From positions 1-47,034 of the forward strand of contig KV919216.1 in NCBI GenBank assembly GCA_002049455.2: 47,034 nt of DNA. The letters are read 5' to 3'. The first letter of the stretch is position 1. Every line of letters begins with the position of its first letter. Shown one piece after another: positions 26,519-36,764 of this stretch. The stretch is from Porphyra umbilicalis. Taxonomy: Eukaryota > Rhodophyta > Bangiophyceae > Bangiales > Bangiaceae. The translations under genes were made by a program, and so were the position numbers. The notes beneath the pieces were generated by a model. The model was not told the DNA's origin and made no database searches. It saw nothing but the letters and a program-made list of their open reading frames with translations.

Positions 26519-27053
26519 ATGTAGCAGTGGTACAAAGAGGGGCGAGCCCGCGCCGCCCCGCCCCAAGCGGACGCACCGGCGGGCGGCGATGCGAGCGCGG
26601 GCGTCGCGACGTGGCCGCCCCGAGCGCCGCCGCGGCGGTGCGCAAAGCGGTCGTGCATCCGACCTTGCCGCGTGCGATGCAAGCCAAAATGAATGACTGA
26701 ATTCCCTGGACTTTAGTACAGGGTACTATACACACCCGCACGTTGAAGAATAAGTTGCCTTTTCCAGTGCACGTTGCGGGAGTACTTGACCAAAACCGTC
26801 CCGGGCGGGCCTTTTTGCGCCCTACGTTGTCCGGCGACGTCCCCCGTTTGTCTCTTGACTATGGAAAGAAGCGCATAGGTCCGCCCGACCATCGTACGAG
26901 TTTTCTCGAGGTGGCGACGTCTTCATCGTCCGTACGGTTCGCGGGAGCAGATCGTGGTTAAAAAGGTACGTGAGGGCAGGTGCGGTGTTTGCGGGGTCGT
27001 GAGGGTGGGTTGACGGGGGCGGATGTGGTCACGCTCGCGTAAGTTTTTGGGAC
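26519..27053. other. Upstream region of topoisomerase III; no recognised gene
   Basis: The GC-rich part (26540-26670) gives way to moderate-GC DNA. I see no ORF with a domain and no clear promoter motif. Confidence 0.4.
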
Positions 27054-27299
27054 TTGCCGAAAAGGTGGCTTCAGAGGCCTGAGAGAGCGGTTTCCTTTCG
27101 AATGTTCGAATGGGGGGTTGTGTGGTCGCGGATCGCGTGGCTGCTCGAGCGGTTGCGGCCGTTCCCGTTGCCCGTGGTCGACTGGTTCGGGGAGGTGGCG
27201 GCCCCCGACGGAGCATGGGCGTTGCAGGGTGTAGGGGCTGGAGGAAGAGCTGCGTGTTTTTTTGGGTACGTTGATGATGGGGAGCCGGTCGGGGTGTGA
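27054..27299 (+). CDS. Hypothetical 81-residue ORF
   Basis: ATG to TGA with ordinary amino-acid composition for this GC-rich region (MPKRWLQRPERAV at the start, GYVDDGEPVGV at the end). It matches no family I recognise. It could equally be chance open frame in the spacer between the topoisomerase promoter and low-complexity DNA. Confidence 0.2.
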   Translation: MPKRWLQRPERAVSFRMFEWGVVWSRIAWLLERLRPFPLPVVDWFGEVAAPDGAWALQGVGAGGRAACFFGYVDDGEPVGV

Positions 27300-27415
27300 G
27301 GGTGCTCGGTGGTGGGGGGTGGGGGCGGTGTGGGACGGGAGGCGGCGGGGCTGGCGACGTGTTGAGCGCCGCGCCGGTGACGCCGCCACCCTCTGAGCGA
27401 GACGGCGACGGCGGG

Positions 27416-27469
27416 CGGTGGCGGCGGCCGCGGTGGCGGCGGCCGCGGTGGCGGCGGCCGCGGTGGCGT
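27416..27469. repeat. 15-bp GC tandem repeat, about 3.5 copies
   Basis: The unit CGGTGGCGGCGGCCG is repeated without change. A pure C-run of more than 20 bases follows at about 27490-27513. Confidence 0.85.
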
Positions 27470-30023
27470 GGCACCCCTGCTGTTTCTCCCCTCACCCCCC
27501 CCCCCCCCCCCCCCCGCCATCCACGGCTTCTTCCCCTACCCCCTCCCCCCTATAGCCCCCCCGTACTCCCCCCGCCCCATCCACTACCGCGGCGGCCTCG
27601 ATGCGCGGTGGCGGCCACGCGCCTGCCCCCGCGCGTGGGCCGCGACGCTCCCCACTGTGGCGCGCCGCCACGGACGGCGAACGCGCCCTCCCCCGCGCCG
27701 CCCCGTCCCGGTCGCCGCCCCGCCGCGGCCGCCCCGCGCCGCCCGCCATGAGCGGCGCCCCGCGCGCGCGTCGGCAGCGGCGGCGGCACCGCCGCCGCCG
27801 CCGCCCGTCGGACCGGCGGTGACCCCACCTGCGGCGTGCGTGGCGGGCGCGCGGCCGGCCGGCGGCGGTGTTTTCCCTTTTCCTTTTTTCGCCCGCCGTG
27901 GACCCCCGTCGTGCCGGACGACGCGCGACGCGCGCGCTCCCCCGCCCGCGTCCGCCCCGCCCCGTTGCGAGCTGTACGCGCGCCGGGCGGCGGGCATGGC
28001 GCTCCCTTGGTGACTGGTCGCGCCCTGCACCGCACTGGGCTTTGCGGCCGCGTCGATCGCCGCTGCAGCGTCGGTCGCCGGCGGCGCGCTGACGGGCGGC
28101 GGCGGCGGCGGCTGCGGCGGCGGCGGCGGCGGCGGCGGCGCGTCAACGTCTGCCTCCTGCGCCGCGGTGGCCGCCGCGCGGCGGCGGGTGACCCCCCCCC
28201 CCCGGGCGGTTGCGGCCACCACCGTGGCCGCCACGCCCGCCGCCGCCCGCCTTGCGGCCGCCGCGCAGCGCCGGGTGCGGTCTGGGGCAGCGGGGGCGAG
28301 GCGCTGGCGGCAGCCGCTGCGCGCGCCCGTCGTCTTGCCGGCGGTAGCCGGCGGCAGCGGCGGCGGCGGCGGCACCGCGGGAGGCGGTGGCGGTGACAAC
28401 GGCGGCGGGGTGTCCGTCCCCCTTCCCAACTGCGCCCAGCCGCCAGCGGCGGCCGCAGGAGCGCCGTCCCGCGGCCGCCGGCGCGCGCACCGCGGCGGGC
28501 ACCCAACCGGGACACGTGACGCCACAGGCAGTCGTCTCCCGCGTCTGCGCCCGCGCCCTCGACGGGCGTGCCGGTAGCTCGCAGGCCGCTGCCCCCGTCT
28601 GCGGAACCGTCACGCGCGTGCGGCTCGCCTCCGCGCCGCCGCCACCCGCCCACCCGCGGCGGTCCGAAACGCCGCCCGTCGCCCTGTGGCCGCCGCCGCC
28701 CCCGCACGCCGCGCGACACCAGCGCCGCCGGGTGCACGCCGCCCCGCCGAGCGCCGTCGTCCATCGCGCCGGCGGGGGGGGCGGCGGCGGCCGGCGGTGC
28801 GGCCGGCCGCCGCCGCCGGGCAAGCGGCTGGGTGGCGGGGTCGGCGTGCGCCGACCGACAGCGGTGGCGTCGTGAGGGGCGACCGCTCGACGAGGCGGCG
28901 CCAGCCCTGCGCGGTGGGCGCGGGGGGCTCGACGCGCAGGCTGCCCGGTGTGGGCCGCACCCGCCTGCGCGGCGGGCGCGGGGGGCTCGACCGGCAGGCT
29001 GCCCGCGTCGGTAGCGCCCTCGGCCGACGGCGCCGTGACGCCCGGGCCGTGGGGGGCCGCGACGGCGGAGGGTTGGGGCGCGGCCGACGGCGCCGCGACC
29101 GCGGTCCACTGCGGTCGCCGCAGCTGTGGCCGGCTGCGGTGCGGGAGCCTCGTGTAAACCCGTGCGGCGCTGTGACCGGCCGTAGGGCGCGTCCGGTGGC
29201 ACGCGTCGTGGGTGGGCAGAGGCAGGCGGCGCCGCGGGCGAGGGCGGGCAGGGCGGGGGGGGTTGACGGGCAAGTGGGTTGTGGTTGCGACGTGCGGTGA
29301 ACGTATTTTTAATATCTTATTCAGTTTGGTCATTTTCAAGTTCCCAGGCCAGGGTGTTTTCGCGAACGCGCCTTCAGTCTGGTGGATGGAGACACACCAT
29401 GGAATACCCCCCAAGTACAGGAGTGCACCCCGCGCAATTGTGTCTCGTTGGAGAGACCGCCCACTCGTGTGTGACAAACGAGCTCGCGTTGTATTCCTTC
29501 CGTGAGCGCCGCACCCGCCGCGGCCGAGGCGCTCGCGCGCCGGCGCGGCCGACGGCGCTCCACCCCCCCGCCCCCGCCACCCGCCTCGCGCACAGCGGCG
29601 GCGCGCGGCGCGGCCCGTTTGCACCGAGCCCCCGCCCCCCTCCTCGCCGCACGCATGCGCGCCCCGGTCGCGCCGCCGCGCGGCCGCCCGCCGCGCCCGC
29701 CGCGCCCGCCGCCGACGCTGCGGGGGGCGCCGCGCGCGCCCGCGTCGTGGGGGCGGGCGCCGCCCGCCCGCCGCGTCGCGGCCTTGATGGCCGCGCCGGT
29801 CGGGCGGTCGCCCGCGTCGCGCCGCCCCCGCCGCGGCGGGCCCGTGTGAAAGCGGCAGCGGCGAGCAACCGGCAGACGTGAAAACAAAACCGGCATTGCG
29901 GCCGGCCCTCCCCGTCACCCACCCACCCCGCCGCCACGGTCCCCCGCGCGTGCGTCGCTCGCCGCGCCGGCGCCTGCGCCCCGCGCGCCGACGTGCCCCC
30001 CCCGGCTGGCGGGGCTCGGCAGC
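27470..30023. other. Low-complexity GC-rich region; no gene I can name
   Basis: All frames are rich in Ala, Pro, Arg and Gly. The minus frame 27584-28525 includes a stretch MPAARRAYSSQRGGADAGGG that resembles a mitochondrial presequence, but no domain follows. A degenerate direct repeat of about 58 bp starts at 28907 and 28965. A short AT-richer island lies at 29290-29500. A real but disordered protein on the minus strand cannot be excluded. Confidence 0.4.
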
Positions 30024-30514
30024 ATGGCCCCCCCCCGTCGCGCCCGGTGCTCGTCGCCACCCTCCTGGTCATTGCCACGGCGCTGCTCGCCGCCGCCACG
30101 GTGCCGGTCGCAGAGGACGCCGCTGCCGCCGCCACCGCCCCGCCGGCGGCGGCCGCCTTGCACGCCGCGGGCGTGCCGACGGTGGACCTGTACCGCGCCG
30201 TGGCGGCGGCGCTGCCGCCGCGCACCGGCGGCGGGCAGGCGGCAGTCAGCGGCCGAGCCGCCGCCCGCCTGGCCGTCTGGGCTCGGCAGCGGCGCGCCGC
30301 CGCCGCCGCCGCCGCCGCCGCCGTCGCCGCCGCCGCTGCCGGCGCGCCCGACTGGGCGGCCGTCCGCCTGCGCGGCCGCGCGGCGGCCGACGGCGCCGCC
30401 GACACTGCGCCGGTCGCCGCGGCGCCGGCCGCCGCCGCCGCCGCCGGCCCGCCGCCCGCCCGCGCCTTTGTCGTGACGGCCACGCTCCCCGACGGCGTCG
30501 ACGGCGGCGACGCC

Positions 30515-30545
<31 letters not shown>

Positions 30546-31799
30546 CCACGCGGGCGACCTTTCCCCGCTTTGCCGACGCGCTCGCCGCGGCGGTGCGGGC
30601 GGCGGCGACGCGCCGCGTCCTCTTGGCCGTCCCCGCCGGCGCTGTGGTCGGGCCCGCCGACGTGGCGGCGGGGGCGGCGGCGGGGGCGGCGTCGCCCCCG
30701 TCGGCGCCGCTCGTCGCCGTCGACGTGGGCGCCTTTGGGCGCCGCTGCGGGGTGACCATTGCCGGGGGGGGGGGGGCGCCGACGGCGGGCGCGCCGCCGC
30801 GGCGGCGCCGCCAGCAGAGGCCGCCGCCGCGGGGGCGGCAGACGCAACGGCCTTTGCGGGCGTATCCTTTTTGATTACGGGCCGCCGCGGTGGCGGCGGT
30901 GGCGGCGGCGGCGGCGGCGGCGGCGACGGTGCCGTGCCGGCGCTGACGCTCACGCGGCTCGCCATTGTCGGCGGGTCGGTCCACGTGGCCGGCGCGCGCG
31001 GGGTGGTGCTCGACGCCGTCCGCGTCGGCGCGCCGGCGCCGGCGGCGGCGCGCACCGACCGGGCGGCCGCCCCCCGGGCGACGCTGTCGGTCACTGCCGG
31101 CGGCGTCGCCGCCGTGCGGTCCTCGACGGTGATGGCGCCGGTCGTCGGCGCCGCCATTGCCGTTGACGGCGGCGGCGTGGCGGTCGTCGGCTCGTCGGTG
31201 CGCGGGGGGGGGTGGTCGTCACCCGCGGCGCCGCGGCGCTCGTCGACGTGAGCGTCGACGTGGGGGGGGGGGGGGGGGGGGGCGCCCTAACCGCCACCGA
31301 CGGGTCGGTCGTGCACCTTGGGGGGCAAGTGCGCGTGGCGCCGCCGCCGCCGCCGGCGCCGGCGCCCGCCGCCGCCTGGTCTGCCTCGACGCTCGTGTGT
31401 GACGGGGCGGTCGTCGACTGGGGCGGCGCGCGCGTCGACGCGTCGCCCTCGTCACGCGTGTGGACGGCGGGCGGCGGGGGTGGTGGGGGCAGCGGCAGCG
31501 CCGGCGCCTCTGCGGGCGCCTGTGGCGGCGCCGCCTCTGCCTTTGCCGCCGCCCGCCCCGTGGCCGCCGGCCGCTCGGGGGTGGACGTGGGGGTCTTGCC
31601 GCCGGCGGCCGAGGCGGCGCCCGGCGCCGGCGGCGCCGGCCCCGACGTGACCTCCCGCAAGGGCTACGGCGTCCGCGGCCTCTTTTTCATCACCGTGGGG
31701 GTCGTCGCAACGGCGGCGGTGGCGGCGGTGACCGCGTCGCGGTTGGGGTGGGGCAAGCGCGCCGCCCGCCGCCGGTCGGCGTATGTGCCGATTGCGTGA
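30024..31799 (+). CDS. Putative single-pass membrane protein with beta-helix-like repeats
   Basis: The proposed start is the ATG at 30024 (MAPP), with a C-run directly after it where the frame must change. The N-terminal hydrophobic segment RPVLVATLLVIATALLAAAT is a signal peptide or anchor. A helical Ala-rich region follows, then ATFPRFADALAAAVRAAA and RVLLAVPAGAVVGPADV, which recall the entry to right-handed beta-helix proteins. Then come short beta turns such as ALTLTRLAIVGGSVHVAGAR, VVLDAVRVGAP, GVAVVGSSV and ALVDVSVDV. The C-terminus has a second membrane segment, GLFFITVGVVATAAVAAVTA, and a basic tail ending YVPIA. This suggests a type I surface protein. Three frames are needed, changing at 30029-30037, about 30766-30777 and about 31205-31212, all homopolymers. 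No named family is recognised. Confidence 0.5.
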
Positions 31800-32941
31800 T
31801 GGGGGGGCGGTGGTGCCCAATCCGTGGGGGGGAGAGGGGGGGGGGGGGGGGGGGGGAAGGAACTGCTGACTCCACCCGCCGCCGCTGCCGCGCGCGTGGG
31901 CGTATGTGGGTTCATTTCCGCGCGCGTGTGCTGCTCCGTGGTCCCGACGGACGTGTCGATAGTCTTGCCATGTGCTCGTGTTTATTGCCCGGTCGTCGTG
32001 CCGCGGGCCTCGACGGGTTGTCCGCCGGTGGCCGCTTGGCCACAGTCGGCCACCGGCGAGGGCGCTGGCGCGCGAGGGCGACCTCGCCAGCAGCGGTGCA
32101 GGCCGGCAGGGGGGCGGGGGGGCGCCCACGGCCCCGCCGCCCGACCCGGAAACGGGCGGCCGTCGGGTGTCCCAGTCCATCGACCGTGTGGCCCTGCCCG
32201 CGGTCTCCCCACACGAGAAAAAAGTCAGCAGCCACGCCCACCGCGGATCAGCATGATGCCGTGCCGACTCCGCCCTCCCCCACCAGTACCACCAGCAATC
32301 AGCAAACCAGGAGCGCACCCACGTGTGCACCCGCGACCCTCCGCACAGACGCCATTCGCCTTTTTGTGGCACGGCAACGGCGGTCCGAGCTCTACCCGTG
32401 TGCACCAACAGCGCACCATGGCGGGCAGTCTCGACTGCGCGGCAGCTGTATGCAGAGCTCTCGTTCGTGGGGACACAGTTGTGCACGCCGCAGACAAATG
32501 TCGACGCCACGATGGACAACCCGGTGATCGCTGCCAGCGGTACCTCCCCGTTCACCGCACTCAGGCACAGTCCGTGCCTGGTGCGTACAGGTGGCGCATG
32601 TATGTGGCGCCCGTGCGTCGGTGGGGCTCCTGTCTGCGAGTGCTTGGAACAAGAAGGCAAACCAGAACCAAAAAAAAAGAAAAAATGTCAATGGCGCACG
32701 GAAGGAGGCCAACAGTCACAACGTACCAAGGCGAGAAAAAACCAAGTTGGCAGCGACAGTTGAGCGGCATACCCCCACATTCTCCTGTACACATGTCGCC
32801 AAAAAGACCAACCACTCCTATACAGCGCGCGAACCCAGTCAAGCGCACAACCGTACGACGTCGTGACACCAAGGCCCAACAAAGATGACGAATCACAACA
32901 GACCGAGACCATCTCAAACAAAGAACAACGGAGGGCCGGCC
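31800..32941. other. Spacer with G-tract; no recognised gene
   Basis: A run of about 17 G lies near 31835-31858. The rest (31900-32941) has mixed composition and open frames on both strands without domains. It should contain the 3' ends of the flanking convergent genes. Confidence 0.45.
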
Positions 32942-34201
32942 TCAGCTGCCCGACATAGCCAATGCCCGCCGCTCTCTCCTCTTGGCGTTGGACCGGCGGG
33001 CGGCTTCCCGGTTGCGGAGGATCCGCGTCCGCGCCGCCTCGTCCGTCACATCTTCCAAGTGCACCTTGGAGCGGGTGCGGCTCTTGGGCCCCTCGGCCGC
33101 AGCGTCCCCCCCCGGCACGCCCATGGCTGACAACCACGAGCCCGACGGCGACGTCTCGTCCGCCCCCGCCGCGCAGATGAGAGTGCCCGGCGGCGACGGC
33201 GCAATGGCCACCGCCCCCCGCCCGCCCGGCGTGCCGAGCGCGGCGGGGCCGAGGCGGAGCCCCCCCGGGTGCACCGCCGCCTGCCCGAGCACCACCGCCT
33301 GCAGGCGGTGCACGACCGACGCCGACGCAAAGTCGTTAAAGACGGTTGTTGTGACCAAGTCGGGCGCCCGCGTCGGGTCCCACAGCGGCGGCCCGCTGTC
33401 GCCAATGCCGGCAAGGACGGCGGCCGACCCAAAGGTGCCGACGAGGCGCATCACCGAATCCCGGTACGCGGCGAGCGGCGACGAACAATCCCGAGGGGGC
33501 AGCGCCTCGGAGCGTTGGAGGAGCGTCGACGTGCGCACGAGCAGCTGCACGGGCGCGCCGGGCGTGGCGGGCCGCCGCAACACGCTGCCCGTAATGACGA
33601 GGCCGTTGCCATCGTCGGCCGGCTTGACGCACGCGGCCGTCACGAAGGAGCCGCTACGCGACACAGACGCCGCGTGCGCCACGTCCGTCTCACTGTCGTA
33701 GACCCACCGGACGACCGGGTGCATGTCGACGCCGAGTTGAAAGCCGTCGAGCACCACGTCCGACACGACCATGCCAAACACGTGGCTCCCGTGCGCCGAA
33801 ATGGGCAGGTGCATGGAGGAGGTGATGGAGACGGGGGGGCCGAGCTCCCCGCCGCCAGGGGCAACGGCGCCGGGACCAACCGGCGCGGCAACGGCCGCAG
33901 CTGGCGCCGCCGCGGCCGGCTGCCGCACGACCTGGTCAATGCTGACCGCGTGGCGGAGGCCCGCGAGCGTGCCGGCGGGGAGCGCCCCAAAGTCGAGCGC
34001 CTCGGGGGAGGAGGCCGGCACAAAGGGGGAAAAGGGGGCGAGCCAGGAACCGGCTGCGGAGGGCACGCGCACGAGCTCCATCTCGTCGAGCGCGAGTAGC
34101 TCGTCCCGGTCAATGACGAGGGGGCGGGCAGAGCCGAGGAGGTCCGCAACGGAGGAGGTGTTGGTCAAATCCACGTCCATCGCCTCATCCTTGACGTCCA
34201 T
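32942..34201 (-). CDS. Unknown protein with a C-terminal bZIP-like basic segment
   Basis: The start is the ATG at 34201 (MDVKDEAMDVDLTN), giving 419 residues; the open frame upstream is a 15-bp repeat. The N-terminus is acidic (DRDELLALDEMELV), and the middle (about residues 130-330) has ordinary, globular-looking sequence such as GMVVSDVVLDGFQLGVDM and DSVMRLVGTFGSAAVLAG, with no recognised domain. The last 40 residues include RILRNREAARRSNAKRRERR, which resembles a bZIP basic region. However, the invariant arginine after Ser is Asn here, and the protein stops ten residues later, before any leucine zipper. It may be a transcription factor with an unspliced or lost zipper exon, or an unrelated nuclear protein with a basic tail. 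Confidence 0.6.
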   Translation of the reverse strand: MDVKDEAMDVDLTNTSSVADLLGSARPLVIDRDELLALDEMELVRVPSAAGSWLAPFSPFVPASSPEALDFGALPAGTLAGLRHAVSIDQVVRQPAAAAPAAAVAAPVGPGAVAPGGGELGPPVSITSSMHLPISAHGSHVFGMVVSDVVLDGFQLGVDMHPVVRWVYDSETDVAHAASVSRSGSFVTAACVKPADDGNGLVITGSVLRRPATPGAPVQLLVRTSTLLQRSEALPPRDCSSPLAAYRDSVMRLVGTFGSAAVLAGIGDSGPPLWDPTRAPDLVTTTVFNDFASASVVHRLQAVVLGQAAVHPGGLRLGPAALGTPGGRGAVAIAPSPPGTLICAAGADETSPSGSWLSAMGVPGGDAAAEGPKSRTRSKVHLEDVTDEAARTRILRNREAARRSNAKRRERRALAMSGS

Positions 34202-34202
34202 G

Positions 34203-34312
34203 GTCGGCCACTCCCCACCCAACCACTCCCCGCCCAACCACTGCCCGCCCAACCACTCCCCGCCCAACCACTCCCCGCCCAACCAATCCCCGCCCAACCA
34301 CTCCCCGCACCC
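34203..34312. repeat. 15-bp tandem repeat upstream of the basic-tail protein gene
   Basis: About seven imperfect copies of CCACTCCCCGCCCAA sit directly before the proposed start codon at 34201. On the minus strand the repeat keeps the reading frame open as WLGGE units, so an N-terminal extension is possible but no ATG supports it. A promoter minisatellite is more likely. Confidence 0.9.
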
Positions 34313-35675
34313 CGCAAAGTCAGAGGTGGATGGGCGAGACCCTACGGTCTGGCAAGAAGGATGCAGCAGCCGCCAGACGTGTGGGAGGGAGGCGGGGGGG
34401 GGGTGGGACAGCCACGAGCTGTGGGAGGAGACGGTGGGGGGGGATGTCGTCCGTCCCGCGCGGGGGGGGGGGGGGCAATACGTGCGAGTAGAAGCACAAG
34501 TCAATGGTGGTTGGGCGGGGCCTCACCGTCTGGCCGAGAGGATGCAGCCGCAGCGGGCGATGGCCCGATGAACGACACACGCCGCGTCGGGGCAATGGCA
34601 CCAACCAGCGCGATGGCAGGCGCAGCTACCGCAGCGGCGGCATTGGCATAGCGCGCCGCGGCACCGGGGCGGGGTGCAGCACGGAGACCTCCCGCCCCCG
34701 CGCGTTGAGGCGGGGGGGGACACACGCCGGTCCGCGGCGGGAGCTGCACGGTCCGCCGGCCGGGTCGTGCAAGACCACCAATGCCGCCGTGAGGTGTGGT
34801 CGGCAGCCGCCAGGCGCTCGACCAAGGGGACGGCTCCGCCACTTGCATCCACGGAAAAACATGGACTTAACGGGGAGATGCACCGACCGCACGTGTCGGC
34901 ACGTGGCGTTTGGAACAAGAATTCGCTGGTGGATGCGGGGTCCGTGGTCCCTCGGCGCAGCGCGGCACCCGCCGTTCCACCCGCGCACGTGCGCATGCGC
35001 AGGTCGTGCGCCGCCCGGGTTGACGCGCTTGCATGTGGCGCCGCCGCCGACGGTGGGCCGGCACGGCAGCCCGCCGATGGCTGTCCGACACGGCAGGCCG
35101 CCGCCGGGGCTGTGGAATGGAAACAGCGCGCGGTGCGCCAGGGTCATTGCCCCTCGTGGTGGGCATCTACGCAACCGACGACGGGCGGCTCGCAGCGGAG
35201 TTGGCGGCCCAGAGTCATGCGACATTGGCTGCGCTTGTCTGAGGATGACGAGCCAACGCGCTGAGCCACACGTGCTCGTCACGCTGTCTGTTGCAAACAC
35301 ACGCGGTGGTACGATGGTTCGAGGGGGAGCGGACGACGCCTCGTCCATTCGCGGCGTTTGCAAGCGCAGCTCCCGACGGTCACCAAACGCGGTGGCCTCT
35401 GCGGTCGCGCCCTCGCGCGCCAACGCCAGCGCGTCCCCCAATCATCCTCCCCACTCACAACGACAACTGTGGCCGGGATTATCGTCTGTGCCGACGCCGC
35501 CTCCACATCCTCTCCAATACAAAGAAACGCTCGCGTGCACCACCGCGGCGACACTCTCCCACCCACCGTGCGCCCGCCCCCGGTACGGCGCCACCGCGGA
35601 GCAGCACGCGCCCCACTCCTCGTTGGCCAACTCCCTCAACCCCCCCCCACCTGTGCGCACACGCGTGACACGACC
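34313..35675. other. Spacer between two minus-strand genes; no recognised gene
   Basis: Long open frames exist on both strands (for example plus 34504-36375, which runs antisense over the next gene), but none has a recognisable domain. G-runs occur at 34396-34405 and near 34460-34473. Confidence 0.4.
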
Positions 35676-36242
35676 TCACGCCGCCCCCACCTCTGCCTCG
35701 AGCGCCTCAATTTCTGCCCGCAGCGCGTCCGCATCGGCGGCGCCCGCCGCCATGACGCCCACCGTATCCGTGGCGGTCTTTTTCAGCATGTACACGTCGA
35801 TGCGCAGGTCCTCCCGCTCCTCCTCGGACAAGCCGCCGTCAAACGCGTCCAGCGCCGCGTTGATTTCTTCGAGCTTGGCCGCCACGTCCGTTGCCCACTT
35901 TTCGTCGGCCGCCCGCTTGTCCGCATTTGCCGCGAGCGCCGCCCGCTTGGCCGCCAACCGCGTCGGCAAGTCGGCTTCCGGCTCGGCGGCGACGTCGGCG
36001 GCGGTGGGGGGGGCGGCGGCAGCGTCAACGTCGATGGGCCCATCGGCAGCGGCGGCGGCAGAGGCGGCGGGAGCGTCGGCAGACATGGAGAGGCAGCGGC
36101 AGCGGCGGCGGGGGGCGGCCGCCGCCGTGGCCGGGCGGGCGGCCCGGTACCAGCCGCACGGGGCGGCCGCGACGCGGGCGCCCCGCTGGCTGCCACACAG
36201 CGGCACGGCGGCGCCTGCGAAGGCCATCGAGGTCGGCGCCAT
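35676..36242 (-). CDS. Plastid-targeted coiled-coil protein of unknown function
   Basis: The start is the ATG at 36242 (MAPTSMAFAGAAVPLCGSQR), giving 188 residues; the frame upstream opens with TTG. The first 55 residues are rich in Ala, Arg and Ser with almost no acids and include AFAGA, typical of red-algal and glaucophyte plastid transit peptides, which carry a phenylalanine near the N-terminus. After MSADAPAAS the protein becomes acidic and Ala-rich. It is then strongly helical and charged (LAAKRAALAANADKRAADEK, LEEINAALDAFDGGLSEEER), ending in ALRAEIEALEAEVGAA, a predicted coiled coil. I recognise no named family. Plastid location is inferred from the leader alone. Confidence 0.55.
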   Translation of the reverse strand: MAPTSMAFAGAAVPLCGSQRGARVAAAPCGWYRAARPATAAAAPRRRCRCLSMSADAPAASAAAAADGPIDVDAAAAPPTAADVAAEPEADLPTRLAAKRAALAANADKRAADEKWATDVAAKLEEINAALDAFDGGLSEEEREDLRIDVYMLKKTATDTVGVMAAGAADADALRAEIEALEAEVGAA

Positions 36243-36627
36243 GGGCGCAGCCCGGCGCGGGGCGGGCGTCGCAGGAACCGCGGCGGGCGGGGCGTCGGCC
36301 GACGACACGCCGCGTCCGCGTCGCCGATGGAGACGTAGCAAGGTGATAAAGCAAGGGGGGGGCGCCGTGGAATAGGAAAAAAGGGAGAGTTCCCTACAGG
36401 TTAGAAGGGCAGCGCCGAAGAGGGGTGGCCCTCGATGATCAGGGATGGCAGGGATGCAGGCACCTCGGTGAGGGCGCGGGAGACGGACGAAAACCAGGCC
36501 GCGGACGCCGAGGTCACGATTGACAAGTCCATCTCCCGCATGCTGGGATCAACTCCACTCAAATTCTCAGTCGTAAATCTTCCAAACGCTGAATCTCAAA
36601 CACTCAATACAGTGCCTCCTCGCATCT
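36243..36627. other. Upstream region of the plastid-protein gene; no recognised gene
   Basis: It contains the presumed promoter and the boundary between the GC-rich gene block and lower-GC transposon-rich DNA. Nothing else is supportable. Confidence 0.4.
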
Positions 36628-36635
36628 GTTCACCG
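36628..36635. repeat. Left 8-bp target-site duplication of the hAT-like element
   Basis: GTTCACCG, repeated exactly at 39703-39710 immediately outside the opposite terminus. Confidence 0.88.
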
Positions 36636-36659
36636 TAGGGTTGTTTGTTATGTGAGCCT

Positions 36660-36764
36660 TGGGGCGCTCATAAGGGGCGCAGATAGGGCGCTAATAGGGC
36701 GCGATTTGGGCGCTTTTACGCCCAGCGCCCCCCACCTGCTGGGCGCTATTAGGGCGCTAGTTAA
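36660..36764. repeat. Left subterminal GGCGCT repeat cluster
   Basis: At least seven GGCGC(T) units occur on either strand, several as TAGGGCGCTA-like palindromes. The matching cluster is at 39600-39674. Confidence 0.85.

Noticed and set aside
26183..26566. Repeated leader peptide fused to topoisomerase III
   Set aside because: It begins with TTG and has no in-frame ATG. The repeat is better read as leader or promoter DNA, though 5' transcript data could change this.
34504..36375. 623-codon plus-strand ORF
   Set aside because: It is antisense to the plastid-protein gene, whose frame has the better composition, and it lacks any domain.
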